From: Intestinibacillus sp. Marseille-P6563
GTDB taxonomy: Bacteria > Bacillota > Clostridia > Oscillospirales > Butyricicoccaceae
Direction: 5' to 3'
Length of the DNA: 64,000 nucleotides
Assembly (NCBI RefSeq): GCF_900604335.1
Contig: NZ_UWOD01000002.1
Location: 930,001 to 994,000 of the forward strand
Each line of letters starts with the position of its first letter. The stretch's first letter is position 1. This document shows, one piece after another, positions 54,895 to 64,000 of this stretch. The position numbers and the translations under genes were made by a program. The notes under the pieces are model-generated. The model was not told the origin of the DNA. It worked only from the letters and a program-made list of their open reading frames with translations, and made no database searches.

Positions 54895-55359
54895 TTAAAA
54901 CTGTACGGTCAGCCGGACGGCTGCGATGTCCTGGGGCTCATAGACACGGCGCGTACCGTCCACTTCGACGCTCACGCAGCCATTGTCATAACCGACCAAG
55001 GTGCCTTCGACGGTTTTGGCGCCGTCGACCGGCTTATAAAACTTGACTTCCACGGCCTGGCCCAGAAATTTTTCAAAATGCGCGGGCTTTTTGAGCCTTC
55101 TCTCCAGTCCGGCCGAAGAGACGCACAGGGTATAGGCGGGCAGGGAATCGAACTCCCGCGCGTCGAGCATGGGGTCGAGTGCGCGCGAGACCGCCTCACA
55201 GTGGTCGATGTCCACGCCTTCGTCGCGGTCGATGGTGACGGTCAGCATATACTGGCCACCCTCTTTTTCAAACTCCACGTCCCACAGGGTCACGCCGGCC
55301 TTTTCGCAGACCGGCTCGGCCAGCTCCGCAACACGTGCCACAACTTGCTTTGCCTGCAT
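54895..55359 (-). CDS. rimP: Ribosome maturation factor RimP
   Basis: A 154-residue protein with LWDVEFEKEGGQYMLTVTID, the motif GVDIDHCEAVSRALDPMLD and a C-terminal SH3-like domain. It helps 30S assembly. ATG 55359 is favoured over the ATG one codon earlier for spacing from AAGGAGG. First gene of the rimP-to-ribF operon. Confidence 0.94.
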   Translation of the reverse strand: MQAKQVVARVAELAEPVCEKAGVTLWDVEFEKEGGQYMLTVTIDRDEGVDIDHCEAVSRALDPMLDAREFDSLPAYTLCVSSAGLERRLKKPAHFEKFLGQAVEVKFYKPVDGAKTVEGTLVGYDNGCVSVEVDGTRRVYEPQDIAAVRLTVQF

Positions 55360-55411
55360 CATTTCCTCCTTCTGTCCCCGGCCGGGGGCTGCCCGCGTCC
55401 GGTCAATAAGA

Positions 55412-55433
55412 AAGAGTGGGTCGCCCCACTCTT
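55412..55433 (-). promoter_or_regulatory. Hairpin in the rimP leader
   Basis: AAGAGTGGG / CCCACTCTT around four bases, between promoter and rimP start. No clear T-run, so a structural or attenuation role is only possible. Confidence 0.5.
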
Positions 55434-55459
55434 GAACATTCATACAAACTTACGTACAT

Positions 55460-55488
55460 AGTATACCACGCGCCGCATGCCATTGCAA
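55460..55488 (-). promoter_or_regulatory. Promoter of the rimP-nusA-infB operon
   Basis: Minus strand: TTGCAA (55488-55483), 17-base spacer, TATACT (55465-55460). Confidence 0.72.
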
Positions 55489-55720
55489 GGAAAATGCAAA
55501 TATTTTTCCATTTTTGCGCCCTTCCCATGCCTGGATGCGGGTGCATCGGGCCGTTTTGGGCGGTTTCGACAAATTTTTCATGCGGTTTCTATGGATTTCC
55601 CCCAGCTTGTGCTTTTTTGCGGCAGCGGACGAAAATTTTTTTTGCAATGACGCGCAAAAAGAGGTACAGTTATAATATGTCCGGTTTTCGGAAATTTTTA
55701 TACATCCATTGGAGCATCCC
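55489..55720. other. Divergent spacer between rimP and the LtaS-like gene
   Basis: A TATAAT at about 55672 on the plus strand may be the -10 for the LtaS-like gene, but no -35 lies at a proper distance. Nothing else seen. Confidence 0.4.
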
Positions 55721-57709
55721 ATGAAGCGTTTTTCCCTTCCACCGTCCGGCCATGCCCGGCGGCAACTCCTTGTTTTACGAGCCGCTCTCCTGTTTCTGGC
55801 GGCCTGGTTCGTACTGGATCAGTATTTTATTCAATATCCTGCCATGACCATCCTGCTGGCGGCCAGCTTTGGCGCGGCGGGTCTGATCCCCCGGCCGCTT
55901 CTCGGTCGCACGACTATCTGGGTGCCGCGTATCATCTGGGCGCTCGGCGCACCCTGTGCGCTGCTGGTGGTCGAACTGCTCAACAACACCAACCCATTTG
56001 ACGCCCTGTCGGTCACTCAGTGCACGCTCAACCTCATTTGGTATTATCTCTTTTTCGGCCTGCTGGCCCTGCTCTTTGGCCGCATCCGCCGGTCGGCGGC
56101 ACTGGCCATGGTGATCTGCTTTGCCGTGGGGCTGATCAATCACTATGTGCTGACCTTCCGTGGGCGGATTATCTTCCCCTGTGACCTGGTCGCCTGGCGC
56201 ACGGCGTATAATGTCGCAGGCGGCTACGATTATACCCCCGATGAAACCATCCTGCGCGCGGCCCTGTTTGCCTTGGCCTATCTGGTGCTGCTCTGGCGGC
56301 TGCCCGCCCAGAAAAAAGCGCGCCGTCCGCGCAAACGCGTGGTCTTATCTATCTGCGCAGGCGCTGCCGTGTATGGTCTGCTGTTTTTCTGTACGCCCAT
56401 GCTGACCTGGCTGGGCATCTATTCCCAGCAGTGGAAGACCCAGGCCAATGGATTTGTGCTCAATTTCACCGCGTCCGTGCGGTACAGCATGGTCACCGAG
56501 CCGGAGGGATATTCGACGACCGCGGTTCAGAACATCATCGATACCGTTCCCACCGAGGACCAAACGTCCGCAGATGTCACTCAGCCGGTGCACATTATTG
56601 CCATTATGAACGAGTCGTTTGCCGACCTGGACGCTTATGACATCCCCCTGTCGGACGACCCCACGCCCTTTTTGCACAGCCTGACCGAAAACACGGTCAA
56701 GGGCACCATGATCTCGCCCGTGACCGGCGGCGGCACGGCCAATGTGGAGTTTGAATTTTTGACCGGCAATCCGCTGGCCTTCCTGCCCTCGTCCACGGTC
56801 GCCTATCAGCTTTATCTCCAGGACGGCACGCCTTCGCTGGTGTCCCAGCTCAAAGCCCTCGGTTTTTCGTCGACCGCTTTCCACCCGTACGATTCTTCGG
56901 GCTGGAACCGCACGTCGGTTTACAAATGGATGGGTTTTGATACGCAACTTTATGAGGAAGATGTTGTTTCGCCAGCTTATATCCGTGGTTTCATCTCCGA
57001 CCAGTGCGATTATGAACAGCTGTACCGCATGACCGATGAAGCAGGGGACGACCCGTTGTTCGTCTTTAATGTGACCATCCAGAACCACAGCGGGTATCAG
57101 CTGCCCTGGACTAATCTGGAACGCACGGTCGAACTGACCGGCGACCTGGCCGGACAATATCCGGCGGCCGACCAGTTCTTTTCGCTCATGCGCGCCTCCG
57201 ACGATGCGCTGCGCAATCTCATTTCGCACTATTCCCAGTCGGATGTGCCGACACTGATCGTCTTTTTCGGCGACCATCAACCGCCGCTCGGCAACGATTT
57301 TTATGAGGACATCACCGGCAAACCGCTCGACGACCGCACCACTGAGGAGGTCTTTGACCAGTACGGCACGCCCTTCTTCATCTGGACCAACTACGACATC
57401 CCGGAAGCGCAGGATGTGACCCTTTCGTCCTGGGCGCTGGGTCTGCTGACCGCCAAGGTCGCCGGCCTGCCGCTGACCGGCTATCAGCAGTTTTTGTCCG
57501 AAGTGGCCGCCAAGGTGCCGGTCATCACACCGGTGGGCTACATCACCGCCGATGGCCGCTATTCTTCTCCCGAAGAAGAAAACCTGACCGGCGAGGAAAA
57601 ATATCTCATGCAGCAGTATCGCCTGCTTGCACATAACAATCTCTTTGGGGACGAAGACCGTGTGGACAGCTTCTTCTTCCCCGCCGAAACAGAAAAAAAC
57701 GGGACCTAA
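55721..57709 (+). CDS. LTA-synthase-like sulfatase-fold membrane protein
   Basis: A 662-residue protein: five or so membrane segments in the first 235 residues, then an outside alkaline-phosphatase/sulfatase-type domain. Seen: IIAIMNESFADLDAY (first metal-site region), SPVTGGGTANVEFEFLTG with the catalytic Thr, TIQNHSGYQ and FFGDHQPPLG for the remaining metal ligands. Relatives transfer glycerol phosphate from phosphatidylglycerol to make lipoteichoic acid or modify glycans. ATG 55721 follows GGAGC. It stands alone. Confidence 0.88.
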   Translation: MKRFSLPPSGHARRQLLVLRAALLFLAAWFVLDQYFIQYPAMTILLAASFGAAGLIPRPLLGRTTIWVPRIIWALGAPCALLVVELLNNTNPFDALSVTQCTLNLIWYYLFFGLLALLFGRIRRSAALAMVICFAVGLINHYVLTFRGRIIFPCDLVAWRTAYNVAGGYDYTPDETILRAALFALAYLVLLWRLPAQKKARRPRKRVVLSICAGAAVYGLLFFCTPMLTWLGIYSQQWKTQANGFVLNFTASVRYSMVTEPEGYSTTAVQNIIDTVPTEDQTSADVTQPVHIIAIMNESFADLDAYDIPLSDDPTPFLHSLTENTVKGTMISPVTGGGTANVEFEFLTGNPLAFLPSSTVAYQLYLQDGTPSLVSQLKALGFSSTAFHPYDSSGWNRTSVYKWMGFDTQLYEEDVVSPAYIRGFISDQCDYEQLYRMTDEAGDDPLFVFNVTIQNHSGYQLPWTNLERTVELTGDLAGQYPAADQFFSLMRASDDALRNLISHYSQSDVPTLIVFFGDHQPPLGNDFYEDITGKPLDDRTTEEVFDQYGTPFFIWTNYDIPEAQDVTLSSWALGLLTAKVAGLPLTGYQQFLSEVAAKVPVITPVGYITADGRYSSPEEENLTGEEKYLMQQYRLLAHNNLFGDEDRVDSFFFPAETEKNGT

Positions 57710-57728
57710 ATGGTCCCGTTTTTTTCTG
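57690..57728. terminator. Bidirectional terminator
   Basis: AAAAAAACGGGACC / GGTCCCGTTTTTTT around TAAAT, with the flanking CAG/CTG also paired. Confidence 0.93.
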
Positions 57729-58805
57729 TTATTTCCACGCATCGCCCAGTTTGAAGATACGCAGCGACAGCGCAATCGCTTGTTCGCGGGTTGCAGTCGC
57801 ATAGCCTTGTGCTTCTTGCGCGGGCGTGATATTCTGCGGTGCAAAGTGGGTGCTGTCCACACCGGCAATAATGTTCATCTTGGTCATGTAATAGACCGAC
57901 GGCTTGGCAAAGTCGGAGATATACGCATCGTCCGCAAACTTGGGTACGCCGCTCGTGTCCAGATAATACTCATCGTCGTTTTCGATCGTCCAGCCATCAA
58001 AGCTGTATTTCTTGACCGCACGGGTCAGCATGGTAACCAGCTGCTCGCGGTTGATGCTGACATCCGGTTCAAACTCGGTATCCGACACGCCGACCGCAAT
58101 GCCCAGCTGATAAGCCTTAGCAATGTCGGTCTTGTTGGGGTCAGACGCAATGTCAGTAAAGGGCGTGCTGCCTGCGCTGGCCGTTGTGCCGCTCAGCGCT
58201 TCATAGAGCTTGACCGATACCGCGGCAAACTCGGCGCGGGTGATGCGCTTGGACAGGTCAGCTTCCTGGAGAGTGTCCGGAATCAGGCCTGCGATATTCG
58301 CTTCGGTGATCTCGTCGCGCACCCAGCCCGAAATCCGGTTGAGCCGGAACAGACGGGAAGTATCATCATCCACATAGCCGCTGATGGTCAGGTCGCCAGT
58401 CGACCCGATGCGCAGCGTACCGTCAAAGGGAACCGTTCGCCAAGTTGTGCTGCTGCTCCCGCCCGTAATGCGGTTTCCCTTAAAATAAAAAGCGCCTGTA
58501 TCCAGATTTACGGTGCCCTCAAAATCATAATTGAACCACTGGCTATCATACCCCTGGCCTTCGACGGTTGTAACCTTGGCGCTGCCGCTGAAATCGCCGC
58601 TGCTGTCACAGGTGTCAATGGTCAGATCGATATACCGTTCCACATTGACCGTCGGACCGCTCGTCGGATCATAATATCCGGTGTACTGACCATACCACGA
58701 GCCTTCGACATCGCTTGTACTGAATGCCCCCGCGGAAACGCACAGGAGCGCTGCCAAGACCGCTGCCATTCCCCCGATGCGAAGCAGTTTTCCGATCTTT
58801 TTCAT
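57729..58805 (-). CDS. Secreted S-layer-homology (SLH) domain protein
   Basis: A 358-residue exported protein: signal peptide at 1-27, a beta-rich N-terminal domain of about 130 residues (DVEGSWYGQYTGYYDPTSGP; DGTLRIGSTGDLTISGYV), then SLH repeats (RITRAEFAAVSVKLYEAL; FEPDVSINREQLVTMLTRAV; ATREQAIALSLRIFKLG). SLH domains hold proteins to pyruvylated cell-wall polymer. The function of the N-terminal domain is unknown. Convergent with the LtaS-like gene. Confidence 0.88.
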   Translation of the reverse strand: MKKIGKLLRIGGMAAVLAALLCVSAGAFSTSDVEGSWYGQYTGYYDPTSGPTVNVERYIDLTIDTCDSSGDFSGSAKVTTVEGQGYDSQWFNYDFEGTVNLDTGAFYFKGNRITGGSSSTTWRTVPFDGTLRIGSTGDLTISGYVDDDTSRLFRLNRISGWVRDEITEANIAGLIPDTLQEADLSKRITRAEFAAVSVKLYEALSGTTASAGSTPFTDIASDPNKTDIAKAYQLGIAVGVSDTEFEPDVSINREQLVTMLTRAVKKYSFDGWTIENDDEYYLDTSGVPKFADDAYISDFAKPSVYYMTKMNIIAGVDSTHFAPQNITPAQEAQGYATATREQAIALSLRIFKLGDAWK

Positions 58806-58894
58806 AAGTACCCTTCTTTCCTCTAATTTTGTCTATATTATAAATCATTCACTCTGCTAAATCAATAGAATTTGGGCACATTGCCTATCGGTGC

Positions 58895-58945
58895 ACAAAA
58901 AAAGAGCTTACCCGGAGAAGCACTCCTCCGGATAAGCTCTTTGAA
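58895..58945 (-). terminator. Terminator of the ribosomal operon
   Basis: AAAGAGCTTA-CCGGAG pairs with CTCCGG-TAAGCTCTTT; T-run on the minus strand after rplQ. Confidence 0.88.
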
Positions 58946-58963
58946 AACAACTCGGGCCGTTAC

Positions 58964-59305
58964 TTAAACAAGCTCGATGATTGCCATTTCCGCGCAGTCG
59001 CCACGACGCGGGCCGGTCTTAATGATGCGGGTGTAACCGCCGTTGCGCTCTGCATAGCCCGGCGCAACTTCCGAGAACAGCTTTGCAACAACAGCTTCCT
59101 TGGTGATGTAAGCCATTGCCTGACGGCGGGAAGCCAGGGTGTTCTTCTTACCCAGGGTAATCATCTTTTCGCACATCGGGCCAACTTCCTTAGCGCGAGC
59201 CAGGGTGGTTTCGATGCGGCCATTCTCCAGCAGGTAGGTTACCATCGCGCGGAGCATTGCGCGGCGGTGGTCGCTCGTTCTGCCGAGCTTACGATTCTTT
59301 GCCAT
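58964..59305 (-). CDS. rplQ: 50S ribosomal protein L17
   Basis: A 113-residue L17 ([59 protein letters not shown]). Last gene of the alpha operon, after rpoA. Confidence 0.97.
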   Translation of the reverse strand: MAKNRKLGRTSDHRRAMLRAMVTYLLENGRIETTLARAKEVGPMCEKMITLGKKNTLASRRQAMAYITKEAVVAKLFSEVAPGYAERNGGYTRIIKTGPRRGDCAEMAIIELV

Positions 59306-59435
59306 GGTAGTGTACCTCCTAAAATAAGGTCAAAAATAAGATCAGCGGCAGCGCGGCAAAACGCCGCCGCGATAGTGCTTCATCAAATTCAGGGTGCATC
59401 CCCCCAGTTTGGCGGGGATGACCGGCTGAGGCATG

Positions 59436-60383
59436 TTACTCCTCAGACTTTGCAAGGCTCAGGCCCATGGCCTCGAGCTTACCGATAACCTCTTCCAGGG
59501 ACTTACGGCCCAGGTTACGCACCTTCATCATATCCTCTTCCGAGGTATTGATGAGGTCTTCCACGGTGTTGATACCCGCGCGCTTGAGGCAGTTGAAGGA
59601 ACGAACCGAGAAGTCGAGCTCCTCGATGGTCATTTCCAGCACCTTGTCATGCTGCGCTTCGGCCTTTTCCACAACCGTGGACTTCGAGCCGATCTCCTCG
59701 GAAAGGTCAACAAACAGATCGAGATGGTCGCGCAGAACCTTGGCGCCGAGCGAAACGGCATCCTTGGCCGCAATGGTGCGGTCGGTCCAAACTTCCAGGG
59801 TCAGCTTGTCGTAGTCGGTCATGTTGCCGACACGGGTGTTCTCCACCGTGTAGTTGACTTTGTAAACCGGCGTGTAGATCGAGTCGACCGGAATGACGCC
59901 GATTGCGGTCTGGTACTGCTTGTTGCGTTCGGCCGGAACATACCCGCGGCCGGAAGACAGGGTGATTTCCATGGACAATCGCGCATCGCTCATCAGAGTG
60001 GCAATGTGCATTTCCGGGTTGAGGATCTCAACCTCACCGTCCGAATGGATGTCGCCCGCCTTAACTTCGCCCTCACCTGCGGCTTCGATATAAACCGTTT
60101 TGGGGCCGTCACAATGCAGCTTAGCAATGATGCCCTTGACGTTCAGGACGATCTCGGTGACGTCTTCCTTGACGCCCGGGATGGTGGAAAACTCATGCTG
60201 CACGCCCGCAATCTTGATCGAGCTTGCAGCGGTGCCCGGCAGGGAGGACAGCAGGATGCGGCGCAGGGAGTTACCCAAGGTCGTGCCATAGCCCCGTTCC
60301 AGGGGTTCCACGACAAACTTACCGTAGGAACCGTCCTCAGCGAGTTCCTCACAGTCGATGCGCGGCTTTTCGATTTCGATCAT
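59436..60383 (-). CDS. rpoA: RNA polymerase alpha subunit
   Basis: A 315-residue subunit. N-terminal dimer domain ([28 protein letters not shown]) and C-terminal domain ([32 protein letters not shown]) that touches UP elements and activators. Typical length. Confidence 0.98.
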   Translation of the reverse strand: MIEIEKPRIDCEELAEDGSYGKFVVEPLERGYGTTLGNSLRRILLSSLPGTAASSIKIAGVQHEFSTIPGVKEDVTEIVLNVKGIIAKLHCDGPKTVYIEAAGEGEVKAGDIHSDGEVEILNPEMHIATLMSDARLSMEITLSSGRGYVPAERNKQYQTAIGVIPVDSIYTPVYKVNYTVENTRVGNMTDYDKLTLEVWTDRTIAAKDAVSLGAKVLRDHLDLFVDLSEEIGSKSTVVEKAEAQHDKVLEMTIEELDFSVRSFNCLKRAGINTVEDLINTSEEDMMKVRNLGRKSLEEVIGKLEAMGLSLAKSEE

Positions 60384-60530
60384 ATATGGTACCCTCCTTT
60401 ACGTTCGGCCAATAAACTTGAAAAAATGGATGGAATCACGCGGGGAATCCGCGCGCGGCAAGCCAAAAACCAGGCTGCCGCTGCGCAAATTCCTTGGGTT
60501 CGTCCAAAAATCCATAAACGAGGGTTTGGC

Positions 60531-61124
60531 TTATTTGGAGTACAACTCGACGATCAGGTGCTCAGCTACCTCGTAGTCGATGTCGTCACGAGCCGGCATA
60601 GCCACGATCTTGCCTTCGAAAGACTCAGAAGCCTTGTCGATCCACTTGGGCATCGGCTTCTTGCCCTGCTCCTCGATGAGGGACTTGAACTTGGTGGTGG
60701 TGCGGGACTTTTCGCAAACAGCTACTACGTCGCCCGGCTTTACCTGGAAAGACGGGATGTTCACGCGCTTGCCGTTTACGGTGAAGTGGCCGTGGTTTAC
60801 GAGCTGACGCGCCTCGCGGCGGGTGTTCGCAAAGCCCATACGGAATACCACGTTGTCCAGACGGCGCTCCAGCTCCTGCAGGAGGATTTCGCCGGTTACG
60901 CCCTGCTTGCGCTCAGCCTTCTCGTAGTAAGCATGGAACTGCTTCTCGAGAACGCCGTAGATGAATTTAACCTTCTGCTTTTCGTTCAGCTGCATCGCGT
61001 ACTCAGACTGCTTGCGGCGGGACTGCTTCGGGTTACGCTTGGTCTCCTTGGAGTAACCAAGGACGGCCGGGGAAAGGCCCAGCGTCTTGCAACGCTTGAG
61101 AACGGGCTGCATATTCTTTGCCAT
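60531..61124 (-). CDS. rpsD: 30S ribosomal protein S4
   Basis: A 197-residue S4 with the S4 RNA-binding motif ([38 protein letters not shown]). No zinc-binding Cys set at the N-terminus, so it is the C-minus form. About 145 bases separate it from rpoA; that gap holds nothing I can identify. Confidence 0.97.
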   Translation of the reverse strand: MAKNMQPVLKRCKTLGLSPAVLGYSKETKRNPKQSRRKQSEYAMQLNEKQKVKFIYGVLEKQFHAYYEKAERKQGVTGEILLQELERRLDNVVFRMGFANTRREARQLVNHGHFTVNGKRVNIPSFQVKPGDVVAVCEKSRTTTKFKSLIEEQGKKPMPKWIDKASESFEGKIVAMPARDDIDYEVAEHLIVELYSK

Positions 61125-61145
61125 AGTTTTGGTTCCTCCTTTTAA

Positions 61146-61550
61146 TTATACACGTCTTCTCTTGGGCGGGCGGCAGCCGTTGTGCGGGATCGGGGTAACG
61201 TCCTTGATCATGGTTACCTCGAGGCCGGTCGCCTGCAGCGCACGGATCGCAGCCTCACGGCCGGAACCCGGGCCCTTTACGTATACTTCAACCGTCTTCA
61301 GGCCATGCTCCATTGCAGCCTTGGCAGCGGTTTCTGCTGCGGTCTGTGCTGCGAACGGGGTGGACTTACGGGAACCACGGAAGCCCATCTCACCAGCAGA
61401 AGCCCAGGAGATTGCATTACCATGCAGGTCAGTGATGGTAACGATGGTGTTGTTAAAGGAGGAGCGGATATGCGCTGCGCCCTTTTCAATGTTCTTGCGC
61501 TCACGACGCTTGGTGCGGACCTGTGCGCCCTTTTTCTGTACCTTAGCCAT
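61146..61550 (-). CDS. rpsK: 30S ribosomal protein S11
   Basis: A 134-residue S11 ([57 protein letters not shown]). Confidence 0.98.
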   Translation of the reverse strand: MAKVQKKGAQVRTKRRERKNIEKGAAHIRSSFNNTIVTITDLHGNAISWASAGEMGFRGSRKSTPFAAQTAAETAAKAAMEHGLKTVEVYVKGPGSGREAAIRALQATGLEVTMIKDVTPIPHNGCRPPKRRRV

Positions 61551-61566
61551 TTAAATCGCTCCCTCC

Positions 61567-61935
61567 TTACTTCTTCTTGTTCGCAATGGTCTTCTTCGGA
61601 CCCTTGCGGGTACGCGCATTGGTCTTGGTGCGCTGGCCGCGAACCGGCAGGCCGCGACGGTGACGCAGGCCGCGGTAGCAGCCGATTTCAACCAGGCGCT
61701 TGATATTCAGACCAACCTCACGGCGCAGGTCGCCTTCTACGGTGTAGTCACGCTCGATGACTTCACGCAGCTTAGCAGCCTCGTCCTCGGTCAGGTCCTT
61801 TACGCGGGTATCCGGATTGATACCAGTCTTTGCAAGAATGTCATTGGACAGCTTCCGTCCGATGCCGTAGATGTAGGTCAAGCCGATCTCTACGCGCTTT
61901 TCACGGGGAAGGTCAACACCGGCAATACGTGCCAT
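61567..61935 (-). CDS. rpsM: 30S ribosomal protein S13
   Basis: A 122-residue S13 ([53 protein letters not shown]). Confidence 0.98.
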   Translation of the reverse strand: MARIAGVDLPREKRVEIGLTYIYGIGRKLSNDILAKTGINPDTRVKDLTEDEAAKLREVIERDYTVEGDLRREVGLNIKRLVEIGCYRGLRHRRGLPVRGQRTKTNARTRKGPKKTIANKKK

Positions 61936-62014
61936 AGGAATCTATACCTCCAAAGTTTATCACTGAGGCGTGTGTCGGAAACCAGTATAGAGGCCGCCTC
62001 CGCCCCTGCAGCGC

Positions 62015-62032
62015 CGTGGGGAACGCCCCACG
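62015..62032 (-). promoter_or_regulatory. Hairpin between rpmJ and rpsM
   Basis: CGTGGGG / CCCCACG around four bases in the 160-base spacer before rpsM; it may belong to a ribosomal-protein feedback site. Weak evidence. Confidence 0.35.
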
Positions 62033-62098
62033 TGCTTGTCGGTTCCGTATGAACAACCAAATTTGCGCTTTGGGGAGCGAAAGCTCCACCAAAACAAA

Positions 62099-62218
<120 letters not shown>

Positions 62219-62313
62219 TTACCTCCATCAAAAATTTTGGTGGGATGGGACACCGGAAAACCGGCGACCGCTGGCGCTCGGGTCACATACGCGCCTCCGC
62301 CCGCTGAAAAAAC

Positions 62314-62532
62314 TTACTTGGAACGCCAAGTGATACGACCGCGGGTCAGGTCGTAGGGCGACATCTGAACGGTGACCTTGTCGCCAGGGAGAATGCGGAT
62401 AAAGTTCATGCGGAGTTTGCCGGAAATGTGCGCCAGAATCTGGTGCCCGCCCGGGATCTCCACCTTGAACGTGGCGTTTGGCAGCGCCTCTATGACGGTA
62501 CCTTCCAGCTCAATTACGTCGTCTTTTGCCAT
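62314..62532 (-). CDS. infA: Translation initiation factor IF-1
   Basis: A 72-residue OB-fold protein ([52 protein letters not shown]). Confidence 0.98.
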   Translation of the reverse strand: MAKDDVIELEGTVIEALPNATFKVEIPGGHQILAHISGKLRMNFIRILPGDKVTVQMSPYDLTRGRITWRSK

Positions 62533-62579
62533 AAAGTAATCTTACCTTCCTCGGTCAATTTGATTGGGGGCCGTGCCCC

Positions 62580-62849
62580 TTAGTCAATGCCTCCCGCCCA
62601 GAGGGCAAGGGCCTTACGGATTTCGCTATTGGTCAGACGGCCGTTTACAAACAGCCGCTCGCGTGTCCATTCGTCGCACGGGCCCTGGTACGCAGTGTGC
62701 TTTCGCTTTTTGCGTTTAGGGTTTTCCGCCCGCCGCCCTTTGCCGTCGGCAAGGTAAAGATACGTGTCATCCTCGCGGATGACCAGCATCGGCTTGCCCC
62801 GGTCCCGGCCGGACAGCGACAGAACAATATCGGAAACATGGGACTGCAC
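62580..62849 (-). CDS. KOW-domain RNA-binding protein (L14e-like)
   Basis: An 89-residue protein with an N-terminal KOW motif (VLSLSGRDRGKPMLVIREDD), a basic stretch (GRRAENPKRKKRKHT) and a C-terminal LTNSEIRKALALWAG. It is found between map and infA in many Clostridia and probably binds ribosomal RNA. It starts with GTG 62849, with GGAGAGG upstream, two bases after the map stop. Confidence 0.85.
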   Translation of the reverse strand: MQSHVSDIVLSLSGRDRGKPMLVIREDDTYLYLADGKGRRAENPKRKKRKHTAYQGPCDEWTRERLFVNGRLTNSEIRKALALWAGGID

Positions 62850-62851
62850 GT

Positions 62852-63616
62852 TTAAAGTACCTCTCCGTCGATGGCCGTGAGGATTTCAGGCTCCCCGTCG
62901 GTGATCGCTACCGTATTTTCGTAGTGGGCCGACAGCTTGCCGTCCCGCGTTTTGACTGTCCAGCCATCCGCGAGGACTTTCACGCCATATACGCCCACAT
63001 TGACCATGGGTTCGATCGCCAGGGTCATACCCGGCTCCAGACGGATTCCATGACCCGGCCGGCCGAAGTTCGGGACCTCGGGGCTTTCGTGCAATTCGGC
63101 GCCCACACCGTGGCCGACGAAATCGCGTACCACCGAAAACCCGTGGGCCTCAACATACGCCTGCACCGCGCTGGAGATGTCGGAAACCCGATTGCCCACG
63201 CGGGCAAATTTGATACCCTCATAGAAACTCTGTCGGGTCACTTCGATCAGGCGCTTGGCCTCCTCGGACACCTCGCCGCATGCGACCGTGCACGCGCAGT
63301 CGCCATGGAACCCATGGATATACGCGCCCACATCCACCTTGACGATATCGCCTTCGTGGATCACCCGCTTGGGAGAGGGAATGCCGTGGATAACTTCGTC
63401 GTTGATCGAGACACAGGCACTGCCTGGGAAACCGGCATAGCCCAAAAAGGACGGCTTGGCGCCGTGCGACTCAATGGTCTTGCGGACCGCGCGGTCAATG
63501 TCCTCGGTCGTGACCCCCGGAGCTACGGCATCTGCCGCCGCCTTGCGCGCCAGTGCGGTAATCCGCCCGGCAATGCGCATCAGCTCCAGTTCTTTTTCGG
63601 TTTTAATTTGAATCAT
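62852..63616 (-). CDS. map: Methionine aminopeptidase type I
   Basis: A 254-residue enzyme. Metal ligands and signature: Asp in DVGAYIHGFHGDCACTV, His in FVGHGVGAELHESPEVPNF, Glu in AIEPMVNVG and the final Glu in HYENTVAIT. It removes N-terminal Met from new proteins. It follows adk by six bases. Confidence 0.97.
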   Translation of the reverse strand: MIQIKTEKELELMRIAGRITALARKAAADAVAPGVTTEDIDRAVRKTIESHGAKPSFLGYAGFPGSACVSINDEVIHGIPSPKRVIHEGDIVKVDVGAYIHGFHGDCACTVACGEVSEEAKRLIEVTRQSFYEGIKFARVGNRVSDISSAVQAYVEAHGFSVVRDFVGHGVGAELHESPEVPNFGRPGHGIRLEPGMTLAIEPMVNVGVYGVKVLADGWTVKTRDGKLSAHYENTVAITDGEPEILTAIDGEVL

Positions 63617-63622
63617 AATGCA

Positions 63623-64000
63623 TCAAAGCCCCAACGCCTGCACCGCAAAACGCTCGGTCTGCTGGATGCCCTGTGTGCCGTCGATGCTCTTGACCTTGCC
63701 CTGCTTGCCGTAGTAGTCCTTCAGCGGCTCGGTCTGTTCGTGGTAGGTGGCCAGACGATGCTGGACAACGTCCGGATGATCGTCCTTGCGGATGTGCAGC
63801 TTGTCGCCGCACTTGTCGCAAACGCCTTCTACCTTGGGCGGGTTGGCCTTGATGTGATAGGTCGCACCGCACTTGAGGCAGACACGACGGCCGGTCATAC
63901 GGCCTTCGATCACTTCATCGGGCACTTCCAGCGACAGCGCCACGTCGATGTTGGCGATGGTGTCGAGTGCTTCCGCCTGGGGAATGGTGCGCGGGAACCC
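63623..64000 (-). CDS. adk: Adenylate kinase, C-terminal part (runs off window)
   Basis: About 125 C-terminal codons. Seen: GFPRTIPQAEALD (AMP-binding Arg region), the LID domain with a zinc set CLKC and CDKC, the GRMTGRR segment and DYYGKQGKVKSIDG. The zinc-type LID is common in Gram-positive bacteria. It converts AMP + ATP to 2 ADP. The start is beyond 64000. Confidence 0.96.
   Translation of the reverse strand, partial: GFPRTIPQAEALDTIANIDVALSLEVPDEVIEGRMTGRRVCLKCGATYHIKANPPKVEGVCDKCGDKLHIRKDDHPDVVQHRLATYHEQTEPLKDYYGKQGKVKSIDGTQGIQQTERFAVQALGL

Overview
The window looks like the chromosome of an endospore-forming, low-oxygen Firmicute of the class Clostridia. The reasons are the sporulation genes (yqfC/yqfD/phoH, ylbJ, a SpoVT fragment), the ctsR-mcsA-mcsB-clpC operon, a pyruvate:ferredoxin oxidoreductase, a pyruvate phosphate dikinase, a 2[4Fe-4S] ferredoxin and Gram-positive operon orders. 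The fairly high GC and protein style suggest a gut butyrate producer of the Oscillospirales (Butyricicoccus/Agathobaculum type). That placement is inference; there is no 16S gene here.

Layout. 1-4.8 kb: sporulation membrane proteins and a D,D-carboxypeptidase. 4.9-8.4 kb: a TSUP permease, a LacI regulator divergent from an orphan sugar-binding lipoprotein, and a truncated SpoVT behind a sigma-G-like promoter. 8.5-16.5 kb: ppdK and the CtsR-controlled protein-arginine-kinase/ClpC operon. 16.8-17.9 kb: ferredoxin and six tRNA genes. 17.9-23.0 kb: an accessory block with an IS256-type element, an MttB-family methyltransferase behind a sigma-54 promoter, and a frameshifted BCCT transporter; near-identical terminator palindromes flank it. 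23.1-28.0 kb: a decayed tripartite efflux operon (amber codon, then a large deletion fusing pump and TolC-like remnants), an odd one-domain regulator and an intact two-component system. 28.2-33.6 kb: an IclR regulator, then a promoter with a 33-bp perfect palindrome driving a LarA-like racemase/epimerase, a GntP permease and a split UxaA-type dehydratase. 33.7-38.7 kb: pyruvate:ferredoxin oxidoreductase and an AT-rich secreted protein with a small membrane partner.

38.7-44.1 kb is a glycolytic operon (pgk-tpiA-gpmI-eno); its phosphoglycerate mutase carries an unusual basic repetitive tail. 44.3-47.4 kb holds degV, trmL and an ECF sigma/membrane-protein pair whose genes overlap by 110 nt. 47.4-55.4 kb is the classic rimP-nusA-ylxR-ylxQ-infB-rbfA-nrnA-truB-ribF operon. 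55.7-58.8 kb holds an LtaS-like sulfatase and an SLH-domain protein. 58.9-64 kb is the end of the ribosomal/alpha operon (adk-map-KOW-infA-rpmJ-rpsM-rpsK-rpsD-rpoA-rplQ).

How it works together: PFOR, ferredoxin, PPDK and the lower glycolytic enzymes form the pyruvate/PEP core. The most novel part is the hydroxyacid module (IclR, LarA homologue, GntP, split UxaA). The quaternary-amine module (sigma-54, MttB, BCCT) and the efflux module look partly broken in this strain.
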